A model generated the notes under the pieces. It was not told the origin of the DNA, searched no databases, and saw only the letters and a list, made by a program, of their open reading frames with translations. Made by a program: the position numbers and the translations under genes. A stretch of 53,119 bases of DNA from Kurthia gibsonii. GTDB lineage: Bacteria; Bacillota; Bacilli; Bacillales_A; Planococcaceae. The stretch lies in NCBI RefSeq assembly GCF_006539985.1, contig NZ_BJOB01000017.1:1-53119 (forward strand), read 5' to 3'. Below are positions 9,368 to 18,570 of this stretch, in pieces (position 1 is the first letter of the stretch; each line of letters opens with the position of its first letter).

Positions 9368-10801
9368 TTAATTTATTCCATCTTTATTGTTAAAATTAGG
9401 AATCTCAACAGTGAATTTCGTGCCTTTTCCTACCTTACTTGATACTGAAATTTGTCCATCATACTTTTCAACAAGCATCTTGACGATTGCCAGGCCTAAA
9501 CCGTTTCCTCCATACTCTCTCGAACGTGCTTCATCCACTCGGAAGAAACGATCAAATATACGTGGAATGGCATCTGATTGAATGCCGATACCATTGTCTT
9601 CGACTTCGATTTTGTGACACTCAGCCGCATTTGTCAAGCTTATTCGTATATTTGGAATTTTTTCGGTATAACGAATAGCATTTTGTAATAGGTTTCGTAC
9701 AATTTGGTTATAAGCATCCCTTGATATTGCTGCATTCAAGGTATCCTTTTCATTACTCACAAGTATGATTTCCGCTTCTGGATGTAATTGTTTTGTTTCA
9801 TTTATTAGTTTTTTAGTTTCTTCTATTAAATTTACTCCATTTTGAATATCTTTTTTCTCACGTCTTGCAAGGTCTAATAATTCTTCGATTAAAGAGCGCA
9901 TTCTATGAATCTCTTGTAAAGACGTATCGAGTGATTCTGCCAATACTTCTGGATCATCTTTTCCCCATCGTTTAATTAAGTTTAAATGACCTTCTAAAAT
10001 TTGAATCGGCGTACGTAATTCATGGGAAGCATCAGAAATAAACCGTTGCTGTTGTAAAAAAGAAGTTTCAAGCTCCACCATCATCTTACGGTACACATCA
10101 AGTAAGTCACCAATCTCATCCTGCCTTTGTTCGTGCAATTCGATTTTTGCTTCAAACCCTTCTTTCGATACACGGTTCATCTCAAAGCGTAAACGGTCAA
10201 GTGGTCGCAACAGCCTCGTTGCCAACGTGTAACCAACAGCTGATGATAACACAAGCGCTATCACACCCATTAAAATCATCGCTGTTAATAAATAGCGCAT
10301 GAGTGATACATAGGAACTCAAAGGATGCGTTAATTGAATATATCCTTCAAACGCGCCTAGACGTAGTTTTGCAGTTGCTACAAAACTTTTTTCTCCATCC
10401 ACTTTTAATGTTTCAAGTGCATAGCCTCGGCTCGGTACATCAGATGGTATGGCTGGAATCTCTTTTGTCGTATTATTAATGCGAAGAATTTCGACGCCAT
10501 CTGCATTTAAAATACGTGCTGTTTGATTCTTATCGACAATGCCATTGATTAAATTTCCGTTGCGCTGGACTTCTTCAAGCGTTAAGTAAGGACCACGACT
10601 TTCAAAAAAGGATGTGAGGTCATTCATCGAACGTGTGACAGACTGTTTTTCGTCTGAGAGTAGCCATGATTGTAATGATACATACATCACGACACAAATA
10701 AATAAATAACTAATAAAAATGACAAAAGCAGATATGAACGCCCACTTTGTTTTTAACGATTGGTGCATCCACTTCTGCATCAATTGTTGTTTGATTTTCA
10801 T
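9368..10801 (-). CDS. Sensor histidine kinase, ArlS-like
   Basis: A membrane histidine kinase of 477 aa. Membrane segment 1 is at about 20-43, an extracytoplasmic domain of about 125 residues follows, and membrane segment 2 is at about 168-191. Then come HAMP (about 191-245), the dimerisation domain with the phospho-acceptor in [12 protein letters not shown] (H260), and an ATPase domain with N box ([10 protein letters not shown]), G1 (DNGIGI) and G2 ([10 protein letters not shown]). The stretch [13 protein letters not shown] after the H box is typical of the ArlS family. Its ATG overlaps the stop of the response regulator gene (ATGA at 10798-10801), so the two are translationally coupled. In Staphylococcus ArlRS controls adhesion, autolysis and virulence. 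The stimulus here is unknown. Confidence 0.93.
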   Translation of the reverse strand: MKIKQQLMQKWMHQSLKTKWAFISAFVIFISYLFICVVMYVSLQSWLLSDEKQSVTRSMNDLTSFFESRGPYLTLEEVQRNGNLINGIVDKNQTARILNADGVEILRINNTTKEIPAIPSDVPSRGYALETLKVDGEKSFVATAKLRLGAFEGYIQLTHPLSSYVSLMRYLLTAMILMGVIALVLSSAVGYTLATRLLRPLDRLRFEMNRVSKEGFEAKIELHEQRQDEIGDLLDVYRKMMVELETSFLQQQRFISDASHELRTPIQILEGHLNLIKRWGKDDPEVLAESLDTSLQEIHRMRSLIEELLDLARREKKDIQNGVNLIEETKKLINETKQLHPEAEIILVSNEKDTLNAAISRDAYNQIVRNLLQNAIRYTEKIPNIRISLTNAAECHKIEVEDNGIGIQSDAIPRIFDRFFRVDEARSREYGGNGLGLAIVKMLVEKYDGQISVSSKVGKGTKFTVEIPNFNNKDGIN

Positions 10802-11472
10802 GTGCGCATCACATACCCCACTCCTCTTACTGTTTCAATTGCATGACTGTAGTCTGGTGGCAACTTCGCACGTAAATGACGAATGTATACATCAATTACA
10901 TTCGTCTCTACCTTGCTGTCATACCCCCATACTGCTACAAGAATCTGTTCTCTTGTACAGACACGATTTTGATTTTGAACAAGTAACACGAGTAAATCAT
11001 ATTCAGTTTTTGTTAATTGAAGCACCTGTCCTTCAACTGTGACTGTGTAAGCTTGTTCATCAATGAATAAATCACGGAAACGAAGGATCGTCGATTCCAC
11101 ATCTTTCATTGTCGTTGTGCGTCGAAGTGCTGCTCGAATACGTGCTAATAATTCTTCAATCGCAAAAGGCTTTACAATGTAGTCATCCGCTCCTGCATCT
11201 AATCCCGCTACGCGGTCCATAACAGCATCTCTCGCTGTAATGAGTAAGATGGGTATATCCGATTCCTTTCGAATGCGTCTACACACCTCTATACCGTTCA
11301 ATTCAGGTAGCATGACATCGAGTAATATTAAATCAAATGACTCGTTAAGAGCATAGTCCAGTCCACTGCGACCATCATATGCAACGATTACATCGAACTG
11401 TTCGTGACGTAGCTCTAATTCAACAAAACGTGCAATGCTTTTTTCATCCTCTACTAATAAGATTTTTTTCAT
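10798..11472 (-). CDS. OmpR-family response regulator, ArlR-like
   Basis: A 224-aa response regulator with a receiver domain (1-115) and an OmpR/PhoB winged helix (about 130-224). The acidic pocket is in VEDE and the phosphorylated aspartate in LILLDVMLP (D52). The KPF motif is present. The C-terminal part ([51 protein letters not shown]) closely follows ArlR and Bacillus YkoG. The gene begins one base inside the stop codon of the upstream GGDEF gene (TAATG) and overlaps the kinase by four bases. The three form one tightly coupled operon, which links a c-di-GMP-type enzyme to this signalling pair. Confidence 0.94.
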   Translation of the reverse strand: MKKILLVEDEKSIARFVELELRHEQFDVIVAYDGRSGLDYALNESFDLILLDVMLPELNGIEVCRRIRKESDIPILLITARDAVMDRVAGLDAGADDYIVKPFAIEELLARIRAALRRTTTMKDVESTILRFRDLFIDEQAYTVTVEGQVLQLTKTEYDLLVLLVQNQNRVCTREQILVAVWGYDSKVETNVIDVYIRHLRAKLPPDYSHAIETVRGVGYVMRT

Positions 11473-13526
11473 TACACATCCTCCTGAAAATACTTTTCTG
11501 AAATATGATATGAGTCTTTTCCGTTAATACGTTTTGCCACATATAACGCTTCATCCGCATGCCCCATTAATTCATTAATAGATTCTCCATTTTTCGGATA
11601 GCTCGCTACACCGATTGAAGATGTTGGTGAGAAGTGTGTACTTCCAATCATCCAACCACGGCGCAGTGTATTTTGAATACGTTCAATTGCTTGTAGCGTT
11701 TGACGATTTCGCTTGTCATCATCTAATGACATATTCGATAAAATGACGATAAACTCATCACCACCAATACGCGCAACAATATCATGATCGCGTACACTTT
11801 GTAGTAAAGCTTGTCCAAAGTTTCGAATGAAGTCATCCCCCATGTCATGTCCATATAAGTCATTAATACGTTTAAAATTATCGCCGTCTAAATAGAGTAG
11901 CGTCAGTGCAGTCCCCGATGTAATCGCCTGCTTCACTAAATTCGGAAACTCTAGTGTCACGTAACGACGATTCGGTAAGAGCGTTAAACTATCGTGATAC
12001 GCAAGGAATCGAAGCTCATCTTCTTTTTGTTTACGCTTCGTTATTTCCCTGGCAATAATAACAAATTGATACACTTCAGAACGTTCTGTATCTTCTACAG
12101 CTGTAATATGGGCTTCAATCCAGACACGTTCGCCTGACTTCGTACATAATTGTAATTCTAACTGTGATTCGCCTTCATTTTCTAAAAGTGCATCGAGTTC
12201 TGTACTTAATACCATCTTACTCTCTTCTGTTAAAACACTTAAATAGAATTGTCCAAGTAACTCCTCTTTTTCATAACCTAAACGAGATTCATGATTAGGC
12301 GAAACATATAGTACAATACCATCTTCATTCGTAATGACAATAAAGTCATTTGTATTTTCTGTAATTAAACGGAAGGTGCGTTCGATATTGCGTAAATTTG
12401 TCATCATCACACGTTTATCTGTAATGTCTAAACAAATCGACAAGAAGTGTTCGATTTCGCCATCTGATCCGTACATGGGTACAATTGTTGTATCCACCCA
12501 AAAATGCGTTCCGAGACGTGTTCGATTACAAATCTCACCACGCCAAGTCCGACCCGCTTTAATCGTATCCCACATCTCTTTATAAAAGCTTTTCGGGTGC
12601 TGTCTTGAATTAAGTAAACCATTCGTCTGTCCAATTAAATCCTCTTTTTTATATTGTGATATCTTTTCATATCCTGGACTAACATATTCAATAACGCCTT
12701 CCGCATCCGTCATACATAGATTAGTAGCTTCATTTAGAGCGAATTGATACGCTTTCAAAATCGTACTTGCTTCATCTAAAGATTCCTGAAGCGCAATATT
12801 ACGTGTATATTCCTGTGCTTGAATGCAAATTGCGACAACACGTTCATGCAGTAAAACAGGTGTGAAACTCAAAATAAATTCTGCTGTCTCTTGTCGCACC
12901 TTAATCAATTTTTGCCGAATAATTGTACGGCGACCTCGGCGTACATTCGCCAGAGCATTAAAGAATACTACTCTTTTTTCTTCATCTAAATTTGCTATAT
13001 CAAAAAAGTTTCTGCTAAGAATATTTGATTGGAAACCAAATGTTTCGTAAAAACGCTTATTCGCTTTAATCACTTCATATTCTGTATTTAACACCAGAAT
13101 AGAATCCATCTGTTCTTGAAATAATGTTCTTAAAAAGTGATTTTCTTCTTCTATTGTTTTTAAGATATTAACTTCTTTTGTAATAACTAAGACCGCTTCT
13201 CCATTCCCGAATGGGATAACAGTTGTTTCGCTTGTTGTGGGTGTATTTGAAAACAAGTAAAACTCTCGGAATACAACCTGTTCTTTTGTCTCAAGCGCTT
13301 GTCTATAGTGGCGTTCAATGACATGTAGCGTTTCTAAAACTAGAACATGTTGTTGTAATGTTTGATTGATTGGCGATTGTTGTTGAAATACTTTTTCAAG
13401 TGCCACGGGATTAACATAACGATAAATGAATTGTCCATCTACGTTTTCCATGTAAAAAACGAAATCCGCACAATGTTCAAATAAATTATGCAATTGGTTC
13501 ACTGATGCTTCTATTTCGTTTCTCAA
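11472..13526 (-). CDS. Multi-PAS diguanylate cyclase (GGDEF)
   Basis: A soluble 684-aa sensor protein with no membrane segment. Four PAS-like domains (about 8-117, 125-245, 258-375 with PAC, 378-500 with PAC) precede a GGDEF domain (about 505-675). The active-site motif is intact ([17 protein letters not shown] at 588-592). An inhibitory-site RxxD motif, RDHD at 579-582, lies exactly five residues before it, so both cyclase activity and product inhibition are expected. There is no EAL or HD-GYP domain. The start is a TTG ([12 protein letters not shown]), with GGGGGAG about 10 nt upstream. First gene of the operon with the ArlRS-like pair. Its ligand is unknown; PAS domains often bind haem, flavin or small metabolites. 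Confidence 0.95.
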   Translation of the reverse strand: MRNEIEASVNQLHNLFEHCADFVFYMENVDGQFIYRYVNPVALEKVFQQQSPINQTLQQHVLVLETLHVIERHYRQALETKEQVVFREFYLFSNTPTTSETTVIPFGNGEAVLVITKEVNILKTIEEENHFLRTLFQEQMDSILVLNTEYEVIKANKRFYETFGFQSNILSRNFFDIANLDEEKRVVFFNALANVRRGRRTIIRQKLIKVRQETAEFILSFTPVLLHERVVAICIQAQEYTRNIALQESLDEASTILKAYQFALNEATNLCMTDAEGVIEYVSPGYEKISQYKKEDLIGQTNGLLNSRQHPKSFYKEMWDTIKAGRTWRGEICNRTRLGTHFWVDTTIVPMYGSDGEIEHFLSICLDITDKRVMMTNLRNIERTFRLITENTNDFIVITNEDGIVLYVSPNHESRLGYEKEELLGQFYLSVLTEESKMVLSTELDALLENEGESQLELQLCTKSGERVWIEAHITAVEDTERSEVYQFVIIAREITKRKQKEDELRFLAYHDSLTLLPNRRYVTLEFPNLVKQAITSGTALTLLYLDGDNFKRINDLYGHDMGDDFIRNFGQALLQSVRDHDIVARIGGDEFIVILSNMSLDDDKRNRQTLQAIERIQNTLRRGWMIGSTHFSPTSSIGVASYPKNGESINELMGHADEALYVAKRINGKDSYHISEKYFQEDV

Positions 13527-13563
13527 ATTTCTTCCACTCCCCCGAGTTTGTTTTTCTCACGTT

Positions 13564-14508
13564 TCAAAAAGCAATACACACTTCTTTTATTTTTTGTAGA
13601 TATTCACTTTGCTCCGTTAATTCTTCCTTTATATAAAGATGATTTTCGTCATCAATGTTCAATTCATATAATGCGATATATGTTGCATTTCCGATTAAAG
13701 ATAATTTTGTTTCTGTTCCGCTTTGCTGCACGTGACACTTAACGAAACCACCTGGATTATAGACTGTAATCATATTTTCGTCCACAATGTGTAAAAGTGA
13801 AGCAACTAACGATGAGGCTGTCATCGCTGTACCACATGCATTGGTAAATCCAACACCTCGTTCATATGTACGGACAAAAACTTCTGATGATGAGATTGGA
13901 TATACATAGCTAACATTCACACCATCTGGCATATAATTATTTTCGTCATTTAAGCGCTTCGCTAATTGCTCCTGATGTTTAAAATCTTCAATATATGCTT
14001 TAGGTACAATTGAGATTAAATGTGGATTTGGTACAGATACTGCTGTATAACGTAATTCTGTTGAAAAATCAGCAATCTGTTCATCAATTAATGTGTGCTG
14101 TGCATTATAGACCATTGGTAAAGAAGCTAAATCGAATGACACAGGTGCAATCTCTACCGAAAAAGCAGGAATATCTTCTATTAATTCACCATGACGTGCA
14201 ACATGTAAATCTGCCTTCATCGTTTCGATGATTCCTTGATCTTTACCAATCTTACTTAATACATAACGTGCAACACAGCGTAATCCATTACCACACATAG
14301 ACGCTTCAGAACCATCCGCATTAATGACACGCATTTTTGCATCTGCATGTACTGATGGTAACACAACAAGTAGACCATCTGCTCCACCATACTGTACTGG
14401 GTCGCATAACCATTTACCGACTTCTGACCAATTCAACTCGTCATTTTTACCTTCTATTAAAAAGAATGTATTGCCTGAACCTTGAACTTTTAATACATCG
14501 TATTTCAT
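13564..14508 (-). CDS. dapF: Diaminopimelate epimerase
   Basis: This enzyme converts LL- to meso-diaminopimelate for lysine and peptidoglycan synthesis without a cofactor, using two cysteines. Both are present: C72 in ASMCGNGLRC and C225 in FTNACGTAMTA. At 314 aa it is somewhat longer than typical enzymes (about 275-285), with the extra residues at the C-terminus (NIDDENHLYIKEELTEQ onward). The ATG follows a GGGGGA-type site. It ends 37 bp upstream of the GGDEF gene on the same strand and may be co-transcribed with it, although the functions are unrelated. Confidence 0.95.
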   Translation of the reverse strand: MKYDVLKVQGSGNTFFLIEGKNDELNWSEVGKWLCDPVQYGGADGLLVVLPSVHADAKMRVINADGSEASMCGNGLRCVARYVLSKIGKDQGIIETMKADLHVARHGELIEDIPAFSVEIAPVSFDLASLPMVYNAQHTLIDEQIADFSTELRYTAVSVPNPHLISIVPKAYIEDFKHQEQLAKRLNDENNYMPDGVNVSYVYPISSSEVFVRTYERGVGFTNACGTAMTASSLVASLLHIVDENMITVYNPGGFVKCHVQQSGTETKLSLIGNATYIALYELNIDDENHLYIKEELTEQSEYLQKIKEVCIAF

Positions 14509-14827
14509 CGTTAAATCCCCCTACATTTCCTGTCTATTCTATCATAATTCTTATTTTTTATGGTTACAACCCTGTGCACTTGAAGTCATAATTTATTTTT
14601 TTTGAGAATTTTATACTTTTTTAACGAAAAATTGTATAAATTATATCAAATATCATACATTTGTTCTGATATTTTTTTCTTATTTGAAATATTTTTTTGC
14701 TTTAAAACGGCATATTTTTATTTAAAAGAGGGTATATAGTAAAACCTTATTTAAAATTTACTAAGACGAATAGACACGATTTAGACAATTTTTAAGATTT
14801 TTTGTCATTAGGTAAGGGATTTTTTAA

Positions 14828-14858
14828 AAAAGATAAAAATTTCGCATTTTTATCTTTT
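14828..14858. other. Perfect AT-only hairpin
   Basis: AAAAGATAAAAAT (14828-14840) pairs with ATTTTTATCTTTT (14846-14858) around TTCGC. The 13-bp stem is perfect but almost all A-T. It lies in the 424-bp gene-free stretch between dapF and the acetyltransferase leader (14509-14932). That stretch otherwise shows only AT-rich DNA and must contain the promoters of dapF and of the leader RNA. It is a weak terminator at best; it could be an operator. Confidence 0.5.
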
Positions 14859-14932
14859 CAAATGATGTAATTCCTTGTATATTTAAATTGCAAAATAATT
14901 TCATAAATGAATCTCTATTCGTAATAGTAGAT

Positions 14933-15086
14933 TTTAGGGAAGGCAAATGGTGCGTCACCAGTTTTCTGGTTCTAGTGGGTTCGATTCCCACCCCGAAATT
15001 TTTTATGCAACACTTATGAAAAATTTCGAAGGTGGAGCGAACATGGTATGTATGTTTGAAGGTCCACCCAAAAGGAGGCGTTAGGT
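14933..15086 (+). promoter_or_regulatory. Structured 5' leader: tRNA-like fold and competing hairpins
   Basis: Positions 14933-14998 fold into a tRNA-like cloverleaf. The acceptor is TTTAGGG/CCCGAAA with one mismatch, the D arm is GGC/GTC, the anticodon-arm position has ACCAG-TTTT-CTGGT, and the T arm is GTGGG-TTCGATT-CCCAC with a canonical T loop. Six T follow directly. A second hairpin (14988-15035) uses the T-arm and acceptor 3' strands: CCACC pairs with GGTGG and a 13-bp AT stem closes a 9-nt loop. A third (15031-15068) pairs GGTGGA with TCCACC and AACAT with ATGTT. Each excludes the next. GGTGG is also the ribosome site of a leader peptide. This looks like a conditional switch controlling the GNAT gene. 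The pairings are visible; the mechanism and ligand are inference. Confidence 0.6.
15043..15084 (+). CDS. Putative 13-aa leader peptide MVCMFEGPPKRRR
   Basis: An ATG at 15043 with GGTGGAG about 6 nt upstream opens a 13-codon frame ending in TAG at 15082. It contains Pro-Pro followed by Lys-Arg-Arg-Arg. The two AGG codons are the Shine-Dalgarno site (AGGAGG, 15073-15078) of the acetyltransferase gene, which starts two bases after the stop. A ribosome on the last codons would cover that site, and termination would place it next to the GNAT start. This layout is like leader peptides of translation-attenuated resistance genes. Expression is unproven and the frame is short enough to be chance. Confidence 0.5.
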   Translation: MVCMFEGPPKRRR

Positions 15087-15632
15087 ATGCTTAAACAACG
15101 TGATCTTTACGAGAGTAATGAATTATTTGAATTGTTAAGCCACCCATCTGTCTTCCCTTTTGTCCGTCAAAAGGCTAAGACAGCAGATGAATTATGGTTT
15201 ATGACTCGCCAGCTTATGGAGGAAGAAGAGCAAGGACTTGTTGTTTCTCGTACAATACTTGACGAGTGGGGCCACCCAATCGGGACGATTACACTATACG
15301 ACATTGAAGATAAGGCTGGCTTTTTAGGCACTTGGATTGGTTTACCTTATCAAGGTAAGGGTTATAACCAACAGGCAAAACTAGACTTCTTCAATGAACT
15401 GTTTTTTGAACTAGACTTTCAAACTGTATTTATGAAAATTAAAAAAGAGAACATTAAATCTCAACGTGCTGCTGCGAAATTAGAGTATGCGTGTGATGCG
15501 AAAGAAAGTCACCCAGCACTATACGAAGAAATCAATGCAGGTGAACAAAAATTCGAATTGTTCAAAATCGAACGAGATAACTTCTACTTGTACACTGCTC
15601 GCCAAGCACAGGAGACAGAACAAGCGATGTAA
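15087..15632 (+). CDS. GNAT-family N-acetyltransferase
   Basis: A 181-aa acetyltransferase resembling the RimJ/RimL group, expected to transfer acetyl from acetyl-CoA to an amine on a protein or small molecule. The acetyl-CoA loop is visible as WIGLPYQGKGYNQQAK (Q-G-K-G), preceded by the core strand GHPIGTITLYDI and followed by VFMKIKKENIKSQRAAAKL. The ATG has AGGAGG 8 nt upstream. Related proteins occur in other Bacilli; I do not know a verified substrate. Its unusual leader suggests it is induced by a translation-related signal. It stands alone and is followed by its own terminator. Confidence 0.9.
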   Translation: MLKQRDLYESNELFELLSHPSVFPFVRQKAKTADELWFMTRQLMEEEEQGLVVSRTILDEWGHPIGTITLYDIEDKAGFLGTWIGLPYQGKGYNQQAKLDFFNELFFELDFQTVFMKIKKENIKSQRAAAKLEYACDAKESHPALYEEINAGEQKFELFKIERDNFYLYTARQAQETEQAM

Positions 15633-15641
15633 TAAAACCAA

Positions 15642-15668
15642 CCCCTCCATTTTAGATGGAGGGGTTTT
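15642..15668 (+). terminator. Terminator of the GNAT gene
   Basis: CCCCTCCAT pairs with ATGGAGGGG around TTTAG and is followed by TTTT. The stem is perfect. Confidence 0.93.
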
Positions 15669-15673
15669 GTGTA

Positions 15674-15708
15674 TAAAAAATCGAGAGAATCCTAAGACTC
15701 TCTCGATT
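15674..15708 (-). terminator. Terminator of murG
   Basis: On the minus strand AATCGAGAGA pairs with TCTCTCGATT and a T run follows. It lies just beyond the murG stop, back to back with the GNAT terminator. Confidence 0.9.
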
Positions 15709-15714
15709 AACTAA

Positions 15715-16794
15715 TTATTTTTTCGCATATTGCATAATCAGTGCCACCATCTCATCTGGTGTTTTTGGTGATTCTGCTTCTGTCATATTTTGACGTAGAG
15801 CTGTTTCGTTCTCTTTTAATATACGTAATGCCTGCATGAAGCTTTCAGGGGTCAATTCTTCTTCTTGCAGAACTTCTGCTAAACCTTGTTGTTTGAAAAT
15901 TTTCGCATTGACAATTTGATCACCGCGCGACTGTGCCATTGATAATGGAATTAATAACATGGGCTTTTCTAGCGCTAAAAATTCGAAAATCGAATTGGAA
16001 CCAGCACGTGATACGATGTAATCACTCGCATGAAGTAAGTCAGGTAATTCAGTCGTCACATATTCATACTGCTGATAACCTGGCATTTCATTTAATGCCT
16101 CGTCGATATTTCCTTTACCACAAAGATGAATGATATTGTATTGTACAAGTAATTCTGTTAAGTTGTTGCGTACCGCTTGGTTAATGAACTTCGAGCCAAG
16201 TGAGCCACCCATAATTAAGATGGTCGGCTTACCATTTGTAAATTGACACATTGCTAATCCTCTTGTGCGGTCACCTTCAAATAATTCTGGACGAATAATT
16301 GAACCTGTACAACTTGATTTTTCAGATGGTAAGTATTTTAATGTTTGTTTAAAAATCGTGAAAATATGTGATGCGAATGGTAATGAAATCTTATTCGCAA
16401 GGCCTGGTGTAACATCAGATTCATGTGAAACAACAGGAATACCTAAAACTTTCGCTGCAATAACGACCGGTACCGATACGAATCCACCTTTTGAAAAGAC
16501 AATCGTTGGCTTTAATTTACGTAGTAGACCGACTGCTTGGAATACACCTGCTAATACTTTGAACGGATCTGTAAAATTCTTCACCGAAAAGTAGCGGCGT
16601 AACTTCCCGCTTGAAATCGAGTGAAACGGTAAATTGGGAAACGCTTCTGAAATAATTTCTTGTTCAATACCGTCCTTAGAACCGATATAATGAACGTCAT
16701 AGCCTTTATCTAAAAATGATGGTATTATAGCTTGATTGAGCGAGACATGCCCTGCTGTTCCGCCACCAGTTAATACAACTGTTTTCTGATTCAT
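15715..16794 (-). CDS. murG: MurG, lipid II-forming GlcNAc transferase
   Basis: Undecaprenyl-PP-MurNAc-pentapeptide N-acetylglucosaminyltransferase, which converts lipid I to lipid II at the inner membrane face. The N-terminal donor loop TGGGTAGHVSLN, the GSKDGIE motif, KGGFVSVPVV, HESDVTPGLANK, and the C-terminal UDP-GlcNAc motif VSRAGSNSIFEF plus SRGDQIVNA are all present. It resembles staphylococcal MurG more than the Bacillus dcw-cluster enzyme. It stands alone here, so it may be the only murG or a second copy. I start at the ATG giving MNQKTVVLTGGG (359 aa). The GGAG site is a rather long 12-13 nt upstream, and upstream in-frame starts lack a site. Confidence 0.94.
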   Translation of the reverse strand: MNQKTVVLTGGGTAGHVSLNQAIIPSFLDKGYDVHYIGSKDGIEQEIISEAFPNLPFHSISSGKLRRYFSVKNFTDPFKVLAGVFQAVGLLRKLKPTIVFSKGGFVSVPVVIAAKVLGIPVVSHESDVTPGLANKISLPFASHIFTIFKQTLKYLPSEKSSCTGSIIRPELFEGDRTRGLAMCQFTNGKPTILIMGGSLGSKFINQAVRNNLTELLVQYNIIHLCGKGNIDEALNEMPGYQQYEYVTTELPDLLHASDYIVSRAGSNSIFEFLALEKPMLLIPLSMAQSRGDQIVNAKIFKQQGLAEVLQEEELTPESFMQALRILKENETALRQNMTEAESPKTPDEMVALIMQYAKK

Positions 16795-16919
16795 TTGTAT
16801 AATAAACTCCATTCTATTTATACGATTTTTACATGTATAAAAATAATATCTTATTGTACTATACCAACCCATCCATGAAAAGGCACAATGGACTTAATTT
16901 TATGAAAGGAGGCGATTCT

Positions 16920-17226
16920 GTGTACGAAACGACTACGAACGGACAAAAGTGGAAGTTGCTTTTAGTCATTGTTTCACCCATCTTAGTTACACAAATTGCA
17001 CTATATTTAGTTACCTTTTTTGATGTATTATTCTCAAGCAAATACGGAACAACTGATTTAGCTGGTGTCTCCATCGGTTCGTCCATCTGGATGCCAATCT
17101 ATGTAGGGATTTCTGGTATTTTACTATCTGTTACTCCTATTGTAGCACAATCAGTTGGCGCAAAAAAAATGAAAGAGGCAACATTTACCGTCCAACAAGG
17201 AATCATCGTATCCATTATTTTAGCTC
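16920..17226 (+). pseudogene. MATE efflux pump, N-terminal fragment
   Basis: The first about 100 residues of a MATE-family multidrug/Na+ antiporter are intact (KWKLLLVIVSPILVTQIALYLVTFFDVLFSSKYGTTDLAGVSIG, then a second membrane segment and VGAKKMKEATFTVQQG). The start is a GTG (VYETTTNGQKW) with AGGAGG 7 nt upstream. MATE proteins have about 450 residues and 12 membrane segments. Here homology ends abruptly near 17220-17226 after IILAL and the frame runs on into unrelated sequence. The rest of the gene has been replaced by the 3' part of a DUF1648 gene in another frame, which indicates a deletion. The fragment cannot be a working pump. Confidence 0.85.
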
Positions 17227-17670
17227 TGGTTCGCCACAACTATGCTACTCATCATTTTCTTCAATCGCCTACCTGCAGAAGTTCCAAGTCACTATAATAT
17301 TTTAGGAGAACCTGATCGCTATGCAAATCGTTGGTTTGTTTTCTTCATTCCAGCACTCGGTATCGCTCTTTGGAGTTTCCTACGTTATATGGAACAAAAA
17401 CCACAATTCATGCACCTTCCAAAACCCGATCAACGGCTCGCATCAGAAGAACAGCATATGATTCTCTCTCGTATGACTAGCCTTTTAAAAAATGAACTCT
17501 TACTCTTCCTCACATGGCTCATGTTGAAAAATGTACTTCTTGCACTCGATATCACTACGATTCATCTAGGTATATGGGAATTCGTCGCTTTTGTTGTCAT
17601 TCTAGTCGTAACATTCCTCATCTACTATATTCAATTTAAGCGTGCTAAATCACAAAGTAGTAGTGGGTAA
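17224..17670 (+). pseudogene. DUF1648 (SdpI-like N-domain) membrane protein, 5'-truncated
   Basis: The frame from about 17224 encodes LWFATTMLLIIFFNRLPAEV, then PSHYNILGEPDRYANRW, the DUF1648 signature, and then three or four further membrane segments ending KRAKSQSSSG. A TAG stands immediately upstream in this frame, so the usual N-terminal start is missing. The first ATG (17242) lies inside the first membrane segment and has no ribosome site. The gene is fused at the DNA level to the MATE remnant in a different frame. It could still be translated at a low level from 17242, but I score it as broken. Its 3' end overlaps the convergent GTPase gene by 21 bp. Confidence 0.8.
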
Positions 17671-18552
17671 AGGAATCGCATCTACTCCGTCGCCGATGAT
17701 CACTAACTTCGGCGACATTTTTATGAATTCAGGCATCCACTGCGTTAAACCGTATGCGTATTGGAATAACATCGGCTTACTATTTCCTTTAATCGGCAAA
17801 TACCCTTTCATACGATACACTGTCTCTGGTAATGAGCGCACCCAATCCTCAATCTCCTCTTGCGTAAATGCTTGGTCTGTAAAATCAACTAAGCGAGAAC
17901 TAAGGTGCAAATGATGTCCAATATCTGCTTTTTCAATATCCGTTGGACGCGCTGTCGCTTGAATTTTATTTAAAAATGAATATGGTACTTTTGCATTCGT
18001 TGTTTGAACAATTAAAGCATTCGGATTTAGTGCTTGTAATTCGTATGTTACTTGCCCTAACTCTTGTTCTGTTAATAAATCTGCTTTATTTACTAATAAT
18101 AAATGCGCATGACGAATTTGCTCTAAAAATAAAGAACGTGTTTGTGGTGTCATCTCATGACGCATCAACCAACGCTTACTATCTGCTACGGTTACGATGC
18201 CTTTAATATTCAATTGATCTGCAAAAAGCGGTGAATATACTGCGTCTAATGCTTCCACAGGATGAGCAGCACCCGTTGTTTCAATTAATAAGACATCAAA
18301 ATCATTCTCTGCGAGTAATCCTTGAATTTGCGCTTCTGTATTTTCAGAACCTGTACAGCAAATACAACCATTCAACATTTCTTTTAATGGAATGCCTTCT
18401 TCAACTGCTTGTGAATCAAAATTTAGTTCCCCTAATTCATTCATAATAACTGCAGGCTTTAACCCCTGTTCTTTTAATGATTCAATCATATTCGCGAGTA
18501 ATGTTGTTTTACCACTACCTAAAAATCCACTTAATAAATATACATCTTTCAT
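17650..18552 (-). CDS. COG0523 (CobW-type) metal-chaperone GTPase
   Basis: A 300-aa G3E GTPase of the CobW/COG0523 family, whose members deliver metals such as zinc or cobalt to target enzymes. The Walker A motif is GFLGSGKTT (residues 9-17), the conserved metal site is GCICC (62-66), ETTGAAHP is the Walker B region, and NKADLL is the base-recognition motif. The C-terminal CobW_C domain follows. The start giving MKDVYLLSGFLG is set by AAGGAG about 9 nt upstream. It lies after the ctpA gene, behind a good terminator, so it probably has its own promoter inside the end of ctpA. I see no clear Zur box, so the metal is undetermined. Confidence 0.9.
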   Translation of the reverse strand: MKDVYLLSGFLGSGKTTLLANMIESLKEQGLKPAVIMNELGELNFDSQAVEEGIPLKEMLNGCICCTGSENTEAQIQGLLAENDFDVLLIETTGAAHPVEALDAVYSPLFADQLNIKGIVTVADSKRWLMRHEMTPQTRSLFLEQIRHAHLLLVNKADLLTEQELGQVTYELQALNPNALIVQTTNAKVPYSFLNKIQATARPTDIEKADIGHHLHLSSRLVDFTDQAFTQEEIEDWVRSLPETVYRMKGYLPIKGNSKPMLFQYAYGLTQWMPEFIKMSPKLVIIGDGVDAIPLPTTTL

Positions 18553-18570
18553 ATATAACACTCCTTTATG

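Noticed and set aside
14933-14999. A functional tRNA gene
   Set aside because: The anticodon-arm position has only a four-base loop, the acceptor has a mismatch, and no CCA is encoded, so it cannot be a normal tRNA. It is reported as tRNA-like instead.
14988-15035. Second leader hairpin as an intrinsic terminator
   Set aside because: The T run is inside the stem rather than after it.
16833-17297. A single chimeric MATE protein including the out-of-frame tail
   Set aside because: After about residue 100 the sequence is the DUF1648 gene read in the wrong frame, so the frame is accidental.
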